DNA of 12,763 nucleotides, taken from assembly GCA_052168315.1 (NCBI GenBank), contig JBQLZO010000076.1, forward strand, positions 1-12,763, written 5' to 3'. This stretch comes from JBQLZO01 sp052168315. Its GTDB lineage: Bacteria; Planctomycetota; Phycisphaerae; Phycisphaerales; UBA1924. The number at the start of each line of letters is the position of its first letter. The stretch's first letter is position 1. The notes under the pieces were generated by a model, which saw only the letters and a list, made by a program, of their open reading frames with translations, was not told where the DNA came from and did not search any database. Positions 9,621-12,763 of this stretch are shown here, one piece after another. The position numbers were made by a program, and so were the translations under genes.

Positions 9621-10367
9621 ATGAACCACCACACCGCATCGCCCCGCCGCGCCTCGCTCGCGCCGGCCATCGCCATCACCACCGCCGCCGCGTCCGCGCT
9701 CGCCCTCGCGCTCGCCGGCCCGGCTCACGCCGATGGTGTCGACATCTGGCTCTCCCAGAACAACGGTCAGCTGACGGTCGGCGCGGTCGACAAGGATGAC
9801 AACGAGTTCTTCCCCGGCGTCCGCGTCTTCGAGGGCTTCTTCGGCGAATCGACCGATGGCAATTTTCCCAACGAGACGGACGAGCCCGGCTGGTACACCG
9901 AGACGCTGCCCTTCGGATCCGCCTACGGGTTCGACATCCTCGATGCGCTCCGCGTCTGGAACGGCAGCGACTTCGACACCATCGCCGGCCAGACGCTGAC
10001 CATCACCGCCGACTCGACCGACCCCAACGCCCCCTCCGCGACCACCGCGGCCCCGGGCCAGCTCGTGCCCGGGTACTTCTTCGCCACGCCCGATCCCACC
10101 GGGTTCTTCGACACCCACATCGACTTCGTGCTCAACGCCCCGGCCGCGGATGGCATCTACCTGCTCACGCTCCGCGCCACCTCCGACCAGTTCGGGAACT
10201 CCGATCCGCTGTACCTCGTGCTCTCGCAGAACATCGACGATGTGTTCGTCGAGCAGGCCGTGGACTATGTCAACGATGTGATCATCCCCGCGCCCGGCAC
10301 GATCGCGCCCGCGGCGTTCGTCGCGGCCTTCTGCCTGCGCCGCCGGCGCGCCCACCCCGGCGGGTGA
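9621..10367 (+). CDS. Secreted protein with PEP-CTERM-like sorting tail
   Basis: The 248-residue product has a signal peptide with a probable cut after A37 (AHA/DGVDIW). Its C-terminus (222-248) holds PAPG, a hydrophobic stretch and RRRR, a PEP-CTERM/exosortase-type sorting signal in the planctomycete VPAPG style. The middle (about 41-226) is a domain of unknown function with LRVW (110-113), DGIYLLT and DPLYLVL segments. This middle aligns along its length with the next gene's product (37-231), so the two are paralogs. GAAAGAGAGAG precedes the ATG by a few bases as a loose ribosome site. The preceding pseudopilin gene ends 73 nt upstream, so cotranscription is possible. Exosortase itself is not in the window. 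Confidence 0.8.
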   Translation: MNHHTASPRRASLAPAIAITTAAASALALALAGPAHADGVDIWLSQNNGQLTVGAVDKDDNEFFPGVRVFEGFFGESTDGNFPNETDEPGWYTETLPFGSAYGFDILDALRVWNGSDFDTIAGQTLTITADSTDPNAPSATTAAPGQLVPGYFFATPDPTGFFDTHIDFVLNAPAADGIYLLTLRATSDQFGNSDPLYLVLSQNIDDVFVEQAVDYVNDVIIPAPGTIAPAAFVAAFCLRRRRAHPGG

Positions 10368-10375
10368 TCTCTCCC

Positions 10376-10387
10376 TATTGGCCAATA
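10376..10387. promoter_or_regulatory. Perfect 12-bp AT-rich palindrome
   Basis: TATTGGCCAATA lies 8 nt after the stop of the PEP-CTERM gene and about 90 nt before the dockerin gene. It could be an operator for the downstream gene; no regulator can be named. A single site, so weak. Confidence 0.3.
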
Positions 10388-10389
10388 CC

Positions 10390-10420
10390 GCGCCGCCCCA
10401 GCGGGACACCGCTCCGGCGC
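10390..10420 (+). other. Two-part hairpin between the paralogs
   Basis: GCGCCG (10390-10395) pairs with CGGCGC (10415-10420), and inside it AGCGG (10400-10404) pairs with CCGCT (10409-10413) around a GACA loop. No U-tract follows, so it is not a standard intrinsic terminator; it may stabilise or attenuate the message. Confidence 0.4.
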
Positions 10421-10435
10421 GCTTCCATCCCACAA

Positions 10436-10457
10436 GCACACACACACACACGCACGC
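10436..10457 (+). repeat. CA dinucleotide tract in the dockerin-gene leader
   Basis: An uninterrupted-to-slightly-interrupted CA run sits directly before the ribosome site CGGAG (10462-10466). The leader of the preceding paralog (about 9570-9595) is also CA-rich, though less regular. It is probably slippage-prone. Confidence 0.6.
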
Positions 10458-10473
10458 ACCCCGGAGCGCACCA

Positions 10474-11331
10474 ATGCACCGCCCCACACCCGCGCCCATC
10501 TCCGCGATCATCCTCGCCGCCGCCGCATCCTGCTGGCTCGCGCCCATCGCCACGCCCCAGTGCGATGACCCGCAGCACAACGATGTCCAGCTCATCGCCG
10601 ACATGGGCGCACAACAACTGCTCGTCGGCTCCGGAGACTTCTGCGATGGCTTCTTCGTGCCCGACTTCACCATCCGCATCTTCTCGGCCGACTTCATCAA
10701 CAACCCCGCGCTCCCGCCGTTCTTCCAGGGCCGCGCGTTCAACCCGGGATTCAACGCCGCCGATGGCGCGTTCCCGCCGCTCACGCCGGTCGGGTTCCGC
10801 ATCGTCGATCCGCTCCGCGTCTGGGATCCGATCGCGTCGAATTTCGACACCATCCCCGCAGAGGCGCTCGCCGTGCAGACCGCCAACGGCAGCGCCACCA
10901 CGCCGTCCGAGCCCGGTGTCATCGTCACCGGGCCGCCCATCGCCATCAGCGACTCCGACGGCGCGTTCCATGTCCACCCCACATTCGCGCTCGGAGAGCC
11001 CAAGGGCCCCGGCATCTACCTGCTCACCATCGAGATGGAGGCCCCGAGCCTCGCGCTCCCGCCCAGCGATCGCCTCTACATCCTCTTCAACCAGATGACC
11101 GACCCCGCGATCGCAGAAGATGCGGCCGCGTATGTCGAGCAGTTCCTCGTCGATCCCGCGCCCGCGTGCCCCGGCGACCTCACCAACGATGGCGTCGTGG
11201 ACTCCGACGACCTGGGCATCCTCCTCGGCGCGTTCGGCGCCACCGATGCGGGCGATCTCGATGGCAACGGTCAGACCGACTCGGACGATCTGAGCATTCT
11301 GCTCAGCGCCTTCGGAGCCGCGTGCGACTGA
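10474..11331 (+). CDS. Secreted protein with C-terminal dockerin-type repeats
   Basis: The 285-residue product begins with a signal peptide (about 1-28). The middle (37-231) is paralogous to the preceding PEP-CTERM protein: shared landmarks are LRVW, FDTIPAEAL, SATTPSEPG, GIYLLT, SDRLYILFNQ and a final PAP. The C-terminus is a dockerin-like pair of calcium-binding loops, GDLTNDGVVDSDDLGILLGAFG (234-255) and GDLDGNGQTDSDDLSILLSAFG (260-281), bracketed by C232 and C284. Such terminal dockerin repeats are common in planctomycete exported proteins; whether they bind a cohesin is unknown. CGGAG 7 nt before the ATG supports the start. Gap to the previous gene is 106 nt. Confidence 0.85.
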   Translation: MHRPTPAPISAIILAAAASCWLAPIATPQCDDPQHNDVQLIADMGAQQLLVGSGDFCDGFFVPDFTIRIFSADFINNPALPPFFQGRAFNPGFNAADGAFPPLTPVGFRIVDPLRVWDPIASNFDTIPAEALAVQTANGSATTPSEPGVIVTGPPIAISDSDGAFHVHPTFALGEPKGPGIYLLTIEMEAPSLALPPSDRLYILFNQMTDPAIAEDAAAYVEQFLVDPAPACPGDLTNDGVVDSDDLGILLGAFGATDAGDLDGNGQTDSDDLSILLSAFGAACD

Positions 11332-11401
11332 GCCCCGCCGCGCCGATTCCCACGCGCCCGCCAGCGCTCCACGCGCGAACCCGCTCCCGCGCCGGCGCCT
11401 G

Positions 11402-11407
11402 TAGAAT
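11402..11407 (+). promoter_or_regulatory. Possible -10 element (TAGAAT) upstream of pfp
   Basis: TAGAAT lies 63 nt before the pfp start in a GC-rich spacer, with no clear -35 partner. CATACT at 11435-11440 is an alternative. Low confidence. Confidence 0.25.
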
Positions 11408-11470
11408 CGCGCCCCGCGCGCAGCGCGAGCGGTTCATACTTCCTTCGGTCAAGAGGCAGGGAGCAATCCG

Positions 11471-12715
11471 ATGGCGAGCGGAAGCAGCAGCAGCGGCGGT
11501 GGTGGCAGTGGCGATGGGCGCATCAAGGGCAACGCGGTCGTCGCGCAGTCCGGCGGACCCACCGCCGTGATCAACCAGTCGCTCGTCGGCGTCGTCGAGG
11601 GGCTCCGCGGGCACGCCGAGATCCCGAAAGTCTTCGGCGCGCGCCACGGCGTCCGCGGCATGGTCAACGACCAGCTCGTTGACCTCTCCAACATCGACCA
11701 GGGCACGCTCGACCGCGTCGCGAACACCCCCTCGGCCGCCCTCGGCTCCACCCGCGACAAGCCGAACCGCGACGACTGCCAGCGCATCTTCGAGCGCCTC
11801 CGCGCCCGCGACATCCGGTACTTCTTCTACATCGGCGGCAACGACTCGTCGGACACCTGCCGCATCGTCAACGAGCTCTCCAACGAGGCCGGGTACGAGC
11901 TCCGCTGCTTCCATGTCCCCAAGACCATCGACAACGACCTCATGGAGAGCGACCACACCCCCGGGTACGGCTCCGCGGCCCGGTATGTCGCCAAGGCCTT
12001 CCTCGGCGACTCGCTCGACAACCGCTCCCTCCCCGGCATCAAGATCAATGTCGTCATGGGGCGGCACGCCGGGTTCCTCACCGCCGCCGCCGCCCTCGCC
12101 CGCACCCGCGACGACGATGGCCCTCACCTCATCTATGTCCCCGAGGCCCCGCTCGATCTCGACCTGTTCGCAAGCCAGGCCGAGCAGGTCTACGCCCGGC
12201 TCGGGCGGTGCCACATCGCCGTCTCCGAGGGCGTGCAGGACAAGGATGGCGTCTCGCTCGGCGCGCAGCTCATCCGCGGCGAGACCGATGCCCACGGCAA
12301 TGTCCAGCTCTCCGGATCCGGCGCGCTGGGCGACCAGCTGGCCGAGTACCTCAAGAAGGCCCTGACCCCCGCCGGCGGCAAGGCCCCCCGCGTCCGTGCC
12401 GACACGCTCGGGTACGCGCAGCGCTGCTACCCCGACGCCTCGCCGATTGACCAAGCCGAGGCGCGCCAGGCCGGGCGGTACGCCGCGCATGTCGCCATGG
12501 CCGGCGACCTCGACGGCTCCATCGCCATCCGCCGCCTCACGACCGACGAGTACCGCGCCGATTTCGTCCGCGTCTCGCTCTCGGCCGTCGCGGGCAAGAC
12601 GCGCCACCTCCCGCCGGAGTTCCTCGCCGAGGGCACCGGGCACATCGCCCCGGCGTTCGTCGAATGGCTCCGCCCCCTCGTCGGCCCCATGCCCGAGACC
12701 GGCTGGATCGCCTGA
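11471..12715 (+). CDS. pfp: Pyrophosphate-dependent 6-phosphofructokinase
   Basis: The enzyme reversibly phosphorylates fructose 6-phosphate to fructose 1,6-bisphosphate with PPi, serving glycolysis and gluconeogenesis in the cytosol. The 414-residue product shows the PFK core: AQSGGPTAVIN (25-35), GGNDSSDT (122-129) in place of the ATP-enzyme GGDGS, PKTIDND (150-156) with catalytic D154, and MGRHAG (196-201) for the sugar phosphate. In this family the Asp at the second variable position of GGxD (D125) and the Lys of PKTIDND (K151) block ATP and mark PPi use, so the donor call is strong though untested. The first 17 residues are an unusual Ser/Gly-rich tail. GGGAG at 11459-11463 precedes the ATG by 7 nt. 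The gene ends in a C-tract array instead of a recognisable hairpin terminator. Confidence 0.93.
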   Translation: MASGSSSSGGGGSGDGRIKGNAVVAQSGGPTAVINQSLVGVVEGLRGHAEIPKVFGARHGVRGMVNDQLVDLSNIDQGTLDRVANTPSAALGSTRDKPNRDDCQRIFERLRARDIRYFFYIGGNDSSDTCRIVNELSNEAGYELRCFHVPKTIDNDLMESDHTPGYGSAARYVAKAFLGDSLDNRSLPGIKINVVMGRHAGFLTAAAALARTRDDDGPHLIYVPEAPLDLDLFASQAEQVYARLGRCHIAVSEGVQDKDGVSLGAQLIRGETDAHGNVQLSGSGALGDQLAEYLKKALTPAGGKAPRVRADTLGYAQRCYPDASPIDQAEARQAGRYAAHVAMAGDLDGSIAIRRLTTDEYRADFVRVSLSAVAGKTRHLPPEFLAEGTGHIAPAFVEWLRPLVGPMPETGWIA

Positions 12716-12753
12716 CCCCCCCCAACCCCCCCAACCCCCCCCAACCTCCCCCC
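12716..12753 (-). repeat. C-tract array after pfp (G-quadruplex-capable on the minus strand)
   Basis: Directly after the pfp stop come C-runs of 8, 7, 8 and 6 bases separated by AA, AA and AACCT. On the minus strand this is four G-runs with TT spacers, the form of a G-quadruplex. It may continue past the visible 10 bases at the window edge. Confidence 0.75.
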
Positions 12754-12763
12754 AGGCCTTCCA

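Overview
The window looks like a piece of a high-GC planctomycete chromosome, most likely class Phycisphaerae. The pointers are C-ending codons, a membrane protein with the CxxCGYDL...CPECG zinc ribbon common in that phylum, a pseudopilin-like protein, a PEP-CTERM-type secreted protein beside a dockerin-bearing secreted protein, a very large B12-dependent ribonucleotide reductase and a pyrophosphate-type phosphofructokinase. The lineage is inferred from gene content only.

Layout. 2-490: 3' end of a membrane zinc-ribbon protein. 491-1074: gene-poor leader with small hairpins and a tRNA-like scrap. 1075-1647: dCTP deaminase (dcd). 1651-2148: a compact element made of a four-helix-bundle (23S rRNA IVS-type) gene between near-perfect 30-bp inverted repeats. 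2188-5910: class II ribonucleotide reductase (nrdJ). 5911-6707: non-coding zone with one intrinsic terminator per strand. 6708-8144 (minus strand): an exported or membrane-anchored Cys/Ala-rich repeat protein of unknown function with about 48 cysteines. 8145-8662: divergent intergenic region with a TGCA-rich AT island. 8663-9547: pseudopilin-like protein. 9621-10367 and 10474-11331: two paralogous secreted proteins, one ending in a PEP-CTERM-like tail and the other in a dockerin. 11471-12715: PPi-dependent phosphofructokinase (pfp), followed by a C-tract array.

How it fits together. dcd and nrdJ both supply deoxynucleotides (dUTP towards dTTP; ribonucleotide reduction), and removing the inverted-repeat element would leave them only 42 bp apart, so the element may interrupt an old operon. 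The run 8663-11331 is a cell-surface/extracellular block on one strand. The Cys-rich gene is the most unusual protein: about 17 variants of one unit built around VTAASN...GCC, with near-identical 60-bp and 135-bp DNA repeats. Across the whole window I could not find a single ACGT tetranucleotide, although ACG followed by A, C or G is common. No CRISPR array, rRNA, intact tRNA or transposase was seen.
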